This document shows positions 1 to 11,574 of a stretch of DNA of 64,000 bases, one piece after another. A program made the translations under genes and the position numbers. Within the stretch, counting starts at the first letter, position 1; each line of letters opens with the position of its first letter. The DNA comes from Allodiplogaster sudhausi (taxonomy: Eukaryota > Nematoda > Chromadorea > Rhabditida > Diplogasteridae), in contig CALZFC010000005.1 of assembly GCA_945643635.1 (NCBI GenBank), positions 8,332,501-8,396,500 of the forward strand. The letters are read 5' to 3'. The notes beneath the pieces are model-generated. The model was not told where the DNA came from, did no database searches, and was given only the letters and a program-made list of their open reading frames with translations.

Positions 1-3000
1 CGCCACGACGGCCTCCTCGTATAGCAGCTGAAAGAATGCCAGATTTATTGAACTTAATACTAATTTTCATCCGAATTATGTTAAACGATAGCAATAAAAA
101 TATTAAGGGTTAATAATAATAATATCAAGACATTCAAGCATATAAGAATTAATGATGAAATATAAATTCCCGGAACAGACCATTCGGGGGTGGCCCTCCT
201 TCTCCTCCTCTCTCGTCCCTCTGTCCAAGTCTCCTTTCCACCATTCGGGCTGTCACTGGCTCTGTAATCTGCCTTGCTGCTTCGATTGCTGAGCGACGTT
301 CCGAATTCACTAAAACGAGAGAAGATCAAGTATAAATGATTGCTGACCATTGTTAATCAGTATAAAAATTTACCAAACTAAAAGCGACTAGACAAATCAA
401 GAAAAGAAGCAGTTTCATGCATGGGAAAAGAAGTTAGGTGCTGTGAGGAACAGAAGGAACAAAAGAGAGAAAAGAAAGCACTAACAATGCTGATAGCGGC
501 TGTCGTCACAAACGCTTTGATATCGAACGCGGCCCTCAACCCACTTGCTGCGATGATATCTGCCCTCCATTGGCAGGTGGTTGTTCTGGATGTCGAAGTC
601 GTTATATCCATGGCGAGAGGAAGAGGGGCGATCTTCTCTGAAGCTCAACCTCCTTCCTCCCTCCTCACGAGGGGGAGGACACGGCTCAGCTACTCTGTAG
701 TCGTAGTAGCCTTCGTCTCTCGGCCCTGCTTCATCTCCCCTATCCTCCATGCATCTCCGCTTGTCTTCTTCATACCCTCGTTGGCAACTCCGATCCCCTC
801 CTTCATTCCATGCTTGCCTCTCCGATCGATTCAGTTCCACCTCCCGGCCTGTTCGCTCTGGTCCCCAACTCGTTTCGATTCCTCGCTCTGGTCCATTCCG
901 ATTACCAAATCTCCCACTTCCCGGTCGATGTTGAGTACTATCATGCATTCGACGTAGTAGCCTCTCATGAGCAGCAGAAGCTGTGGAAGGGGTCAAAGTG
1001 CGTTACAATCACAATAGCTTTACAATTACGCAACAAAGCGCATTAAAGAAAATGTCATGTCACAAAAGGAAAACCACCAAGCCCGACAACACAGAAACAT
1101 TACAGTATTCCATTCCAATTTAAATAGTAATTATCTTTAAAAAAACCTGGTATGTCATTGAAGAGTGGATTAGCTGCAGAGTGGCCACCGGCACTGGAGA
1201 GCGATTCCGCGCCAGAAGTTGAACCATCTAATAACAAGGAAGAATCTCTTTCGGAAACAAAGCAGGCCATATCTTTTTTTCGCCTAAATTGAGTACAGTG
1301 CTAAAATAGTGCCTGTCTCTGAACTTGGGCTGGGGGGTTACAATGTGAAAAATAGATAAACCCGGGGGGTTATAAAATAAAAAATGCCTTCCCGGGGGTT
1401 ACAACCCTGTCATGGGTGAGACTTATTTCAGCTCTGATTGAGTAGAAACTTTAAAGTAATTTTTGAGCATTAATTCAACCGCCATGCTGGACACTGGAAT
1501 AACATGATAATTATAATCAGTAAAATTAAATAAATAACAAACCATGAGGAGAGCACAGCCCATTGTGAGATGGAGAAGGAAGGGAGACTGCCGGCGGCTT
1601 ACTGATAGCATGTTGCGAAACTGCGTAGACTGTCGTATCCTGTTAACATCAGCAATTACTGGATCACTCAATTACACCATCTAGCAATCACAAGAGATTA
1701 CAAATATGTGATAGCTGACCTGAACATTGCCAGGCGGAGCATCGTCAAGGTATCGTTGAGGGCGAGAAGAGAAGAATTCGGAGAGGTAGTCAGCAAGAAG
1801 CGATAGCAGTACTTGCAGACTTGTGGGCACCTGACAATGCATGGCTGTTATATTAAAAAAAACAATAAACGGTGAAAGAAAAACAATATGAAATAGAATT
1901 AGAAACCTTATCGACCAGATGAGTGAAAGAGACAGCGAGAGGGAAGAGAGCGGAAAGCTGCGAGAGAACACTCTCAGCGCGTCTTGCATTCTCGGGAAGA
2001 GGAATCGCTTCTCTACAAAGGAAGGAAATCATCGCAATCTCCGTGAATAATCAACTAAACGCACTTCAATTAGATCCCTTCCACCATTTTGCGAATCCAA
2101 AGACTAAAAGAAAGAAGAACCGACGTGACTGCGAGATTCGAGTATTTGATGCTTCTGCGATAGTCAATGACTGCCCGTTCAATGTGTGCCTTGGCGTGCT
2201 CGGCAAACGTCTGCAGCAGATGAAGGCCGCCTCGTCTCAGAGCTGCCGCCTCCTCGGGAGATTCTGACACATTTATATTGATAATACTTAAAGTTGTAAT
2301 TAGTGATATCATCTCAATTAACGTCCATTACAACTATTGATTGTATAAAAGAAACGACAGGAACTCACCCTCTTCAGCAGCAGAATAGAGAGCGACTTTA
2401 ACACCGGCAGCCAAGACATGGAGAGCTTCTTGGCAGCGAAGGCCTGAGCAATAATCATTTCCTCATTTCAGAAAGATATCAGAGTAAACTATATTAGCCT
2501 ACATAATTAATTAGAACACGAAAAGGCAACAAACTATGGTAGAGAGTAGCGGAGATCTTCTCGATCAGAACATCTGAGTGCGTGGGGTCGAGGAGGACGA
2601 GAAGACGTTGAATGAGAGGGAGGAAGGCGGCGAGGTGGGCAGAGGAACGGGCAGAGACGCAGACATCCGCCTGGACCAGGGCCATCTTGTCAATCAGGTT
2701 GTCGTCGTTCGGCAGGAGGTACAAACCTATCAACGATATCACTCTCTTCTGAGCACATCTTTAATCAACTGATAAATAAATAGAGTTAATTAATTATATC
2801 GATCGAAAGCAGACAAAGGGAAAAATAACCTTTGTTGATGACATCGATGGCGAATCCCGTATCCCAGAGAGAGATCTCAAAGAGAGAGCGAAGGAAGCAC
2901 TCAACGGGGGAAAAGTCATAAGAGACGACAATCTGCTCAAAGTGCTCGGCTTGCTCAGAAGACAACGACAGGAACAAACCCGTTGGAATCTCAAAAGAAC

Positions 3001-6000
3001 CTTCTTTATTTTGGCCATTAAAAGAGAAAAACTTTTTTCAATTTAAAGTTTTACTCTGCTTTTTAATGGAATAATTATTATAGACCAGACGAAATGCGCG
3101 TGCCTGTCGTTTAGGTTCCTTGAGAGAGAAGGCGAGCCACTCGGTCACAGCCACCTTGACATACCAGTTCGAGTCGCTCCACTTAGAACTCACAAAAGCA
3201 ATTGTTTCGTTTCCGAATACTACTCCATCATCTAAATAGACACTATAATTAATGAGAAATATTAAGAGAGGTTAATTAATTACTGTCAAAAATGACCTTT
3301 GAGTTTAGCTCCGAGTTGCTTGAGAGTTTTCTTGGTCGTCTCGAAGAGCGCAGCCTGGGAATCGTCATTCTCCAGACTACGAATCTTATCGAAGAGAAGG
3401 CACACCAATTCGGGAGCTCGTACGGTCTCGGAGTCGTCATCTTTAACAGAGAAAAGCACAACTCCAATGTCAAGGTCGGAGACTCGGCTGATATGGCCTA
3501 TATGATCAATTAGAAAAATATAAGAAACGTCTTGAAACCTTGGATATTCTCGCCAATGTCGCGTGTCCAATTGAAGACAGCCAATTTGGTTTCTCCCGCA
3601 CAGAAGAGACGGAGCATGAGAGAGAAGGCGAAGGTCATCTTGTGCTTATCCCCTTCCAGGAGATACGGTTCGCAGAAGGAATTGAAGATTGTCGAGGCGG
3701 ACAGGAGAGGAGAGGTTTCGTCACCTAAAGAACCATGGAGTTTAGAGGAGATCAAGGAAGAATTTCGAGACCACAAACCCCGCTTTTGTCGAGTGAGCGA
3801 TGCGACGATGTAGATCAGAGTGTCGCTTTGATCTGCCGAGGATAAATCGCTCTCCTCAAAAACAAAAGTCTTGTCTCCCAATCACATTTCTTAACTTATC
3901 TCATTACTTTCTTCTCTTTTAGTAACGAAAACATTTGGTCCAACAATCTAGCCCGGGGAATTAAACAACGGCCACGCCCGGAGACACTCCTCCTCTCTCT
4001 TTTTCTTTTCCTCTATTTCTTTCTCATGACTATCTCTTTCCTTAACTTCTTACCTCTTCAATAATGTGACGAACAACATCAAGAATGAGTGTCCGCTTGG
4101 TAGAGGGCGAGAGAAGAGTGCGAATACTCGTAAGGGGAGTCATCAACTAAACTCAAATAAGTCAGCCTCATACTGAAAAGACAACCTATCAAGTAAAAGC
4201 AAAATGAACTTTGAGTGCCGAAGTAACAATTCGCCGGTCATTCACGCAACGCTGCAGCAGCCTCCAGAGTGATTTCTTCGGCGAAATTATGAAGAGCCAC
4301 GCAAACTGCAAAGGACCAATGTTCATCATTCCATTAACAAAAAGGGTTAAATTCATATATCAGAACATCCTTTCTCAATGAATGAACCTGCTGAGAAAGC
4401 GTTGTCATCTTCTCTGGCTTTCTCTGATCTTCATTGTGATCTCCAAGCTCATTAATGCAAGAGTTTAGTTCACTCTCGCCATTCGGACATAACGAAGTCT
4501 TCAGATATGCTGGAAGTGTGTTCTGAAGCAGAAAGTCATAATTAGATCCTAAAATAATTCTATCCCATTATAGATAATTCGGCTTCACTGTCACAAAGCG
4601 AAAACACCCGAATAATTTACTCTGATTACTGCAAAAACAATTTCAATGGGCAGTGAACTCACAATGAACTGCTCTAAAGGAATACCATTCACAATTGCAA
4701 TACAACTCGCCCAAGATTAGCTGTAACCTTGGAAATGAATGTGGAGTGAAAGCACTTGATGATTTCATTCTTGGCAGAAGTTGCCTCAAGCAATACCCGC
4801 AGCATCCGCATGGCTCCCAAGGGAACTCTTCTGTCCACGGCCTCCAACACGCAGTCCCAGCTGCTCAGCGTCCTCAACATAATCACCTTGGAATTAGTAA
4901 AGAAAAATGGAACGAGACTAACACCTATTATGTCTGATGCAAACATTCATATTACACAAGAAAAAGAAGCCTCCCCCAGGCAAATACTTTCCATAAATTT
5001 AAGTGAACAATGTTGGCAGTCGAGTCAGAAAGATATCAACTCCCTAAGATGACGAGAGATGAACCAACTTCTGAAGAATGTCATCACTTTGACTCCAAGA
5101 GAAAGAATTGCGCAGCTCGGGTGGACACGTAAGCTCCTCCATGAGACAAACGTCGTATGAACCCGAAGACAGACCCTCCGCGCACTCAAAAAGTACATTT
5201 CACATCTTTCGAAATAAAGAATATCAGGGCTATAGGACATGACATCTGAAAAGTCTTTGCTACAGTAACTTCAGCAAATTCAGAAACGATAACATCACGG
5301 TCAGTCAGATTCTCATAGGTGGAAATACCTTCTGCAATTGCTGAAGAAGATTCGCTGCCGCGTTTTGTTCCCCATCTCCGGTCGACTCTTCGCTTACTGC
5401 CTCATCTCCCTTGGTAGCACGGGAGAAGCCGATGGAAGTGATGACTCCATCCTCCCTCGCGAAAGCCCCATTCAGATGGATTGGCGAGAGACGGGAAACA
5501 GGTGAAGTCTTCAAATATGTTAATCTAATCCAGCAACAACAGTATTTATTTTTTTTCCATTGTCGTGCCTTGCGTTTTTATCTCAAATCTCATCAAACAT
5601 CCTAGACCTTGACGAACACATTTCCTTGCTTTCACAGAATAGGTATGCGTGAAAACTTGCAGCAAACTTTGACATTGTAACATGCATTGGATAAGTCGAT
5701 ATCAGAGGAATAGGTTATCCCAGTAAAAGGGAGAAACCAACTAACACAGCGAAGCGAATCGCAGAGTTGTTGTGGAAGAGCCTTGAGGACATCTTTATCT
5801 GAATTTGGATCTCAACATTGAATCAGCCGAGAGATCTCTCTTCGCGCACTCCGAACAGATGAGTGATAACAAACCAGGAAAAGAAGCGAGAGCGAGATCG
5901 ATTGTATGAAGAAGGGAATGCATCCGCTGTTCAATGTCCTTAGGAATGAAGTCGTCCAGATCGAGAAGACAGAAGATGTGCCAGAAGAGTGAGAGACGCC

Positions 6001-6741
6001 TCGTGAAGACATTTCGGTCCGCGAGGACCATTCTGAATGGAAGCAGATTGATAACCTTGCCTTCATAAGTAGGGACGCGGCTTGAAAACAAGTAATTTAG
6101 GAGACAATTGACATAGATTTTTAACTGTTGATTTACAGCACGCGGAAACAATGGACCAAAGCGATAAATTAAAAACGAGCAATACAAGAAAACAAAATAA
6201 CTGAAATTGTAGTATGTTGAAATTAGCCATTTCTTCGTGTCGCATTGAAATTAGCCATTTCAATGAGACACGAAGCAGAAATCTTACCTTCGATCCTGGA
6301 AAACATCGCAACTCCTTGTGATCTCCTTTTCAAGACTGATAAAAAGGCGACTCGCAACAGCTATTGCCTCGGCTCGAAGTCCCTCTTCAGTGATGACGAA
6401 AGCAAACACCTAATCGGTCAAGAAAGAAACAGCATTATTTAACAAGTTTTAGATTACGAAGCAATAACGAAACAGTGATTACAATGTTGGAACGAATAGT
6501 GATAAAGAGTAATAGCACGAACATCCTTGAGAGTGCGACTGCTTCCGAAGTGGTAGTCGGTTATGGAGCGGCCAGTGCTGTAGAGTTCGAAGCAGGAGTT
6601 GAGTGCCTCCTCGAAGTTTAACAACTGAAAGAAAACTTATAAATACAGCAAGAACTCAAAACGTCAAATTGAAAGCATGAAAAAGCAAAGATTTCACAAG
6701 ACCTCCTGAAGATTCTTCTCTTGTGTCGATGAGCGAGCCAT
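1..6741 (-). CDS. Large alpha-helical repeat (HEAT/ARM-like) protein with RG-rich C-terminal tail, 3' end outside window
   Basis: I do not recognise this gene by name. Minus-strand exons that join in frame: 6741-6703, 6624-6523, 6409-6288, 6080-5875, 5798-5746, 5508-5329, 5184-5088, 4924-4728, 4522-4388, 4305-4210, 4146-4054, 3854-3539, 3497-3297, 3231-3086, 2989-2830, 2726-2535, 2443-2369, 2263-2125, 2012-1916, 1830-1720, 1639-1603, 1227-1147, 980-486, 309-181, 27-<1. The start ATG (MARSSTQEK) is followed by about 900 residues of Leu/Ala-rich predicted helices of alternating hydrophobic pattern, as in HEAT or armadillo proteins. A Ser/Gly linker leads to a long Arg/Asp/Gly-rich, low-complexity tail that ends at the window edge with IRGGRRG, an RGG-type RNA-binding signature. 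About 1,175 residues are visible. No signal peptide or membrane segment is seen. Helical solenoid plus RG tail resembles Virilizer/VIRMA in architecture, but I could not match it and do not claim it. The frame closes across all 24 introns, so the gene is probably intact. Confidence 0.8.
6234..6274. repeat. Short hairpin inside an intron
   Basis: Two 18-nt arms (6234-6251 and 6257-6274) are inverted complements with one mismatch around a 5-nt loop. The hairpin lies in the intron between exons 6288-6409 and 5875-6080 of the leftmost gene. The segment TGAAATTAGCCATTTC also occurs as a direct repeat just upstream (about 6218-6233). Confidence 0.7.
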
Positions 6742-7161
6742 CAGAGAAGTGGAGTCTCAGCCGCCACTCACTTCGTAAGTGAAACAAGCCAGACACTGAC
6801 TAAATGTTAGTTATTTCAATTTAACAACACGCTACAAATAAGGCGATTTTAAATTAATTCCAAACGAATGCCACACCCATGCAACTATGCTTCAGAAAAC
6901 GAAACAGATTGGTGCTTATGATAGCGGAACGAAAAATTCTATTCAGAGGAAAAAAAATCGCAGCGTATTTTCTCTTGGCAGCATGAGATCGCAGAAATGG
7001 TCATCTATTTATGAACTATGTAGCTGCGAAGGAGCTTGAATCTTTCACACGTCTGCTCATCAATACTGCTACGAGGTTACTCAGGAATGCATGGTTTCTG
7101 AAACTGCTAGAGAGTACCTCGAATGACCAGTTCCTCTCTTTGTCTCCTTGTCTCTCATATG

Positions 7162-7635
7162 CAGAGGTGCAAAGTGGCCGGCCCGGCCCGGCCCGGCCCT
7201 TTGGGCCGGCCGGCCCAACTTTCCAGGGCCCGGGGCCGGGCCGGGCCGGGCCCATAAAAAGTTGGGCCGGCCCGCAGGCCCGATTGGGCCCGATAAGCAC
7301 ACAAAGCCGTCCAGTCAGGACGATTGTTGGCATTGTAAAGTGCAAAACTTCCTTCCTTTGTTAATTTTTCCCCCTAAAACTCTTTCTTCTATACATTAAA
7401 ATGGATGTTCATAGCACGAGCATGAAAAATTCTGAATTTCAAAACAATTTGTAAGTGGTCGGACTTTTTTCCGCAGAATTTTTTGAAAATCGGGCTCAAA
7501 CGGGCCCACGGGCCGGGCCGGGCCGGGCCGGGCCCAAAATTCTAGGGCCCGGAAATGGATCGGGCCGGGCTGGCCGAGTCCTTGGGCCCGAAGGGCCGGG
7601 CCGGCCCAAAATTTTTGGGCCCGTTAGCACCTCTG
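7162..7635. mobile_element. GC-rich non-autonomous hAT-type MITE (474 bp)
   Basis: The ends are inverted: CAGAGGTGC at 7162 and GCACCTCTG ending at 7635. The flanks are an 8-bp target duplication with one mismatch (CTCATATG at 7154-7161, CGCATATG at 7636-7643). TIRs beginning CAG with an 8-bp duplication are typical of hAT elements. The interior is mostly GGGCC/GGCCC arrays in opposite orientation on the two sides, with an AT-rich spacer (about 7330-7480), so it can fold back. No transposase is present. The Gly/Pro/Ala/Arg ORFs in both directions are composition artefacts. A second element with related ends and composition is at 49418-49981. Confidence 0.82.
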
Positions 7636-7640
7636 CGCAT

Positions 7641-8968
7641 ATGTCAACCCCTCTCTTTCTCCAAGTCCTCTTACTTTTGTCGTCGCTCTTCATGCCCTTT
7701 TCCGTCTTCTCCACCGAGGTAAGCAGCGCCAGTCCGTATGCAGATCCGTGGCCTATCTTGTTAGACAAAAGTCGAACTGACTGGTCGTTGGGCGTCCAAC
7801 AAATAGACTAACACCATGTGTTGAAGCCCACAGAGGCGAGAATTAGTAAAGGGAAGAAATATTTGGACCTCACTCAGCGCACGTTCAAATACACTATGGC
7901 GCCAGTTTGAAAAAGGAAATTGATTAGCAGTGGATGCTGACAAATGGTCAGATTACTTTGAGGCTGCTTCGTCGCGTAAATTTTTGTTACTATTGTTGAT
8001 GAATTTATTGTTAAACATTCGACATGATGTCCGTAGACGTTTTGGAGCGTGTTTTGACGCGTGCGAGTAGAATTAGACTGGATAAGAGCGCCGTGCTCAT
8101 GTTGAATGATTTGGTCGTGTTGTTTGGTAATCTGAATACATTTGGCTTTTGAAAGTGTTTTCATGTTATTTTAAGATTAAAATACATAGCACAGCTAACT
8201 CTTCTACCTGCAATAAATGTACTTTTCGATATATGCATGAATTAATGCTTATTTCACAGGAATATCGTCAGCTCGTGTTCTTCCGGGAAGCGAATCGACT
8301 TTCTGAGGTTTCAGCGACGGAAGAGCAGCGACTCATGGAGAAGCTCATCCCATCCTTACGGAATCTGTCACTCTCCCCAAGCAGCCTCAGCAGTTGCAGG
8401 TTTCTCGTTAATTAGCCACTTTCACACCTCTCCACAAGTCGTCTTGCCTATTTCGTATATTTATTAGGCACGCGGTGTGGAAGTGAGCCGAAGGATTGAG
8501 AGCGTGTCCGCCCTTATCAAGAAGAACATGATCTTCGAGGACGCCGTCCGCCAAGTCGGCCACCCAGGTCCTGCTCCCTCAGGTTTGCAGTCTTTTACTG
8601 CATGTGAGCTGAACTGTGCGTGCGAACTTGCAAAGTATGAGCAATTCCTTGATTTAGCATCGCCCTGCCCCACCTATGAATCAATTCCTGGACAACTCGT
8701 TGCACGTCAATTTGATAGGTTAGTTAATCAATATGTAACAGTAAACTCATTCTCCAGTGTTTATCGATCCTCTTCATTTAACCAAATGCACCCTTTTTTT
8801 AGAATCCCAATGAACGAGTCTTTCAACACGACTCAGACGGTTCTCTCATCTCCTGGCCATGTTCTCATCTTTGCTGGAGTCAAAAATTGCTGCATTATCC
8901 AGGTTGTCGTTTTGGTTGTCTAATTTCCGCCTTCTTTTAAGCTCAACAGCACTCGCGTCGTCGACTAA
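7641..8968 (+). CDS. Predicted secreted glycoprotein of about 200 residues, unidentified
   Basis: Exons 7641-7718, 8260-8406, 8468-8718, 8803-8902 and 8942-8968 join in frame and end at TAA. The first exon encodes a textbook signal peptide (MSTPLFLQVLLLLSSL...), cut off neatly at the first intron. The mature part begins EYRQLVFFREANRLSEV and has five to six cysteines, including a CELNCACEL cluster and a CC pair. Late N-glycosylation sequons (NESF, NTT, NST) also fit secretion. I recognise no family. The start codon is the last three bases of the target duplication of the MITE directly upstream, so the element now forms the immediate 5' flank. The second exon boundary (8406) was chosen by frame because the nearer GT at 8400 would introduce a stop. 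The 8719-8802 intron is a multiple of three without stops and might be retained in some transcripts. Confidence 0.65.
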
Positions 8969-9121
8969 GCAGTAAAAAGGTTAATTTTTTAAGTTGATAA
9001 GAGTGTGTGTGAATATGGGATCTCCCACGTTTTCTTTCTCATCGAATAGGAGGAGTTTGTAAAGTAAAGCTACTCCAATCTGCTGTAATTTTTTTGCTCG
9101 AGAAATATCTAAAATAATCAG

Positions 9122-10254
9122 GCGACAAGAGATGCAAGAGCTGAAACGAGTGCAGCGGGAGGAGGCGCTGCAGCTGCTCGAGCTGGAGACCAACGCAGCA
9201 CACCAGAACGATGCGCAGGAGAGGAAGCAGCAGCAGCAGAAGTTGGTTTCTTTTCATCTTTTCTTCTAGGTATCCTCGTGTATTCATGTAGATCGATAAT
9301 ATTTTATTATTCCTCTTTCTACAAAATATAAATGTCTTCTTTCTAGAATCTGATGCGCTCGTTCGAGATGGACATGGACGCGAACAGGTCAGACAACTGC
9401 CATCCTTTACCATCGTCAAAGTTTCTGTGGGATGCATTTCATTTCTTTCGGTTCTTGCAGGAGAAAGACCTCCAAGCCTTCCGGGAGCGTCTGAAGCAGG
9501 AGATGAAGATCCTGAAGCAGGAGGTGCGCAGCTGGAGCGGCAGTTCCTCGAGCAGAAGCACTTGCTGCAGAGGGCGCGAGAGGGCTCGGACTGGGAGCTG
9601 GAGGATCGAGTACTCAATGACAGGTCAGTCACTCCATAGAGTGCCCTGTGTGCACACATATCGAGAGCTAATTATTAGCCTGTGGCTGTGGCAACTCGGA
9701 CGATAATAAATTAGCTGACGCTGTTCCCAGATATGTCCTTCATCGTAAGATGCTCAAGGACAAGTTCTACTTGCTGCGAACGCAGATGCTGCATCGGCAG
9801 CAGAAGGAGCAGCTACAAGCACAAAAGTTACAGCAGAGAGGTCCGATCACCTGTTTGATCGCTTGAATTGATCAAATTTTGTTTTCAACAAGCTACCGTT
9901 TCACCCTCTCCCGTCCTTTCAGATGAAGAAGAGCTGCTGCGTGCACTGAACATCATCTTTCGCTCGGGCATGAGCAAGGGAGAGTTCAAGAAGGTACATC
10001 CAGTTACTCTTTCGGGTGTTCTGTCTGCATCGCCCTCCTCAAACTGGTCTTGTTCTCTTCTCCATTTAACGCTGTCCCCTCCCTAATATCACCCTTTAAT
10101 AAGGCATTCCGAGGAAGAATGGAAAAAGCCTTCTTTATAGAATGCACATCTCGAGAAAGAACTTATCTGGTCTTATGCAGGGTGCTTGTACTGCTCGAGG
10201 AGGACTCGACGAACGACGACCGCACAATGGGCAGCCCTTCTCGCTTGCAGGTAG

Positions 10255-10294
<40 letters not shown>

Positions 10295-10560
10295 TTAATG
10301 GCATTATCCTTCAGAGCGAGATCGAACATCTCGAGGATGGACAGAAGGATGAGCTGCTCGTCTTGCTCGCAGGTAAAGAGAGAAGAAGAGAGAGAGAGAG
10401 TGAGGAAGAGAGAGAGAGAGAGAGAGAGAAACATGACTGGGAACTCATTGAAAGTGTTTCGAAATTAGTAGATTAACAATGTCTTTATTTCCAGAGCGAG
10501 ATCTTCGAGGGCACGTCGATCTCTTCATCGACTTCAGGATCTACATTTTTGATGTATTTT
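9122..10560 (+). pseudogene. Decayed copy of the C-terminal coiled coil of an SLK/STK10-type (Ste20/GCK) kinase
   Basis: Exon-like blocks at 9122-9240, 9349-9388, 9461-9623, 9731-9840 and 9923-9993 encode segments that match the PKK coiled-coil region of SLK/STK10 in order: MQELKRVQREEALQLLELE, then EKDLQAFRERLKQEM, then ERQFLEQKHLLQ, then VLHRKMLKDKFYLLRTQML with QQKEQLQ. Several frame breaks are visible. The 9240 donor cannot join the 9349 acceptor without a stop. The 9388 exit phase does not match the next block. Inside 9461-9623 the frame must shift by one base near 9521-9528 to continue the coiled coil. No kinase domain, start codon or promoter-like context lies upstream; the neighbour ends at 8968. 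Later blocks (10181-10250, 10315-10372, 10498-10560) are not recognisable. The retained splice sites suggest a genomic duplication, not a processed copy. Single-base assembly errors are the alternative, but neighbouring genes show none. Confidence 0.65.
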
Positions 10561-10592
10561 TGATCTATTTAATGTGTGTGTTTTTTAACTTG

Positions 10593-10598
10593 AATAAA
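10593..10598 (+). promoter_or_regulatory. AATAAA polyadenylation signal
   Basis: A perfect AATAAA lies just after the last exon-like block of the kinase-tail relic, in an AT-rich stretch. It is probably an inherited 3'-end signal. Whether it is still used is unknown. Confidence 0.4.
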
Positions 10599-10801
10599 GC
10601 ATTTTTAAAGCTTAACTTGTGAGTCCTAGCCGCTTTTTGAAATAGAAAAGCGTGCTGCTCTCACTTGTTAAATTAGATGTATATTTTATTCGGTATAAAG
10701 CACTTTAAACGTTGTCATTTGCAAAAGAAACGGCTGAAATATGCTGTCTATTCCCGCACTATGATTTTTCTCCGACCCGCTCGCTCTGTTCGGGCTGGCC
10801 C

Positions 10802-10828
10802 CCGTTCTTGGCAAATTGCCAAGAACGG
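10802..10828. repeat. 27-nt near-perfect palindrome
   Basis: CCGTTCTTGGCAA is followed, after one base, by its exact reverse complement TTGCCAAGAACGG. It sits in the otherwise gene-free interval 10600-11574 and is flanked by a looser partial repeat (CCAAGGTTGGCAATCTGCC). No surrounding element borders were found. I see nothing else in this interval apart from the microsatellite at 11373. Confidence 0.75.
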
Positions 10829-11372
10829 CCAAGGTTGGCAATCTGCCATCTTGGTGTGCCCGAAAGGGGCGGAGCTACGCAATTGCCTGGGCCAACACAT
10901 CGTGGACTAAAAAGACTCAGTTTATGCCCCAATCATCCATCGACCCATCATTTTTAAACGCTACGCTTCTTTTCTTCTCTCATTCTTTAATCTATCTTGG
11001 CATAACAGTCTCTCATGACCTCTTATTTAACGCTCTCGTTCATTCCTAGTGCTAGGAAATTTCTAATCCAGCGACGCAATCACGACTCATGCGATCTTTC
11101 ATTGCAAATGTTCGATGAATACGCTATTTTCATCTGGAATCCTCCAGATCTTTCAGATTTTTTTCTTAAATGTTTAACGTTTTCACTAAACAATATTCTT
11201 TTTATCAAGCCAAGGAATGGAGAGGATGGCCTAATCAGAGCAGATGAAATAACGAAGCGGAGAAGACGGCTTCACGGAACGATGTTTAACTGAAGAGTTT
11301 CAAGTGGATATTATTGCGAGAAGTGTAATTGCTATTAGAGATAGAGAGGAAGCTTCTGTCCTCTCATCTCAC

Positions 11373-11552
<180 letters not shown>

Positions 11553-11574
11553 CACATAGTACATCTTCGCTGAC

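Noticed and set aside
1..6741. Assignment as Virilizer (m6A writer subunit)
   Set aside because: Only the general architecture (helical repeats, RG tail) agrees. I could not match conserved blocks, and the N-terminal domain is absent.
7016..7768. Gly/Pro/Ala/Arg ORFs over the first MITE, and similar ones at 49344-49917
   Set aside because: GGGCC arrays are open in several frames. The ends and target duplications identify mobile elements.
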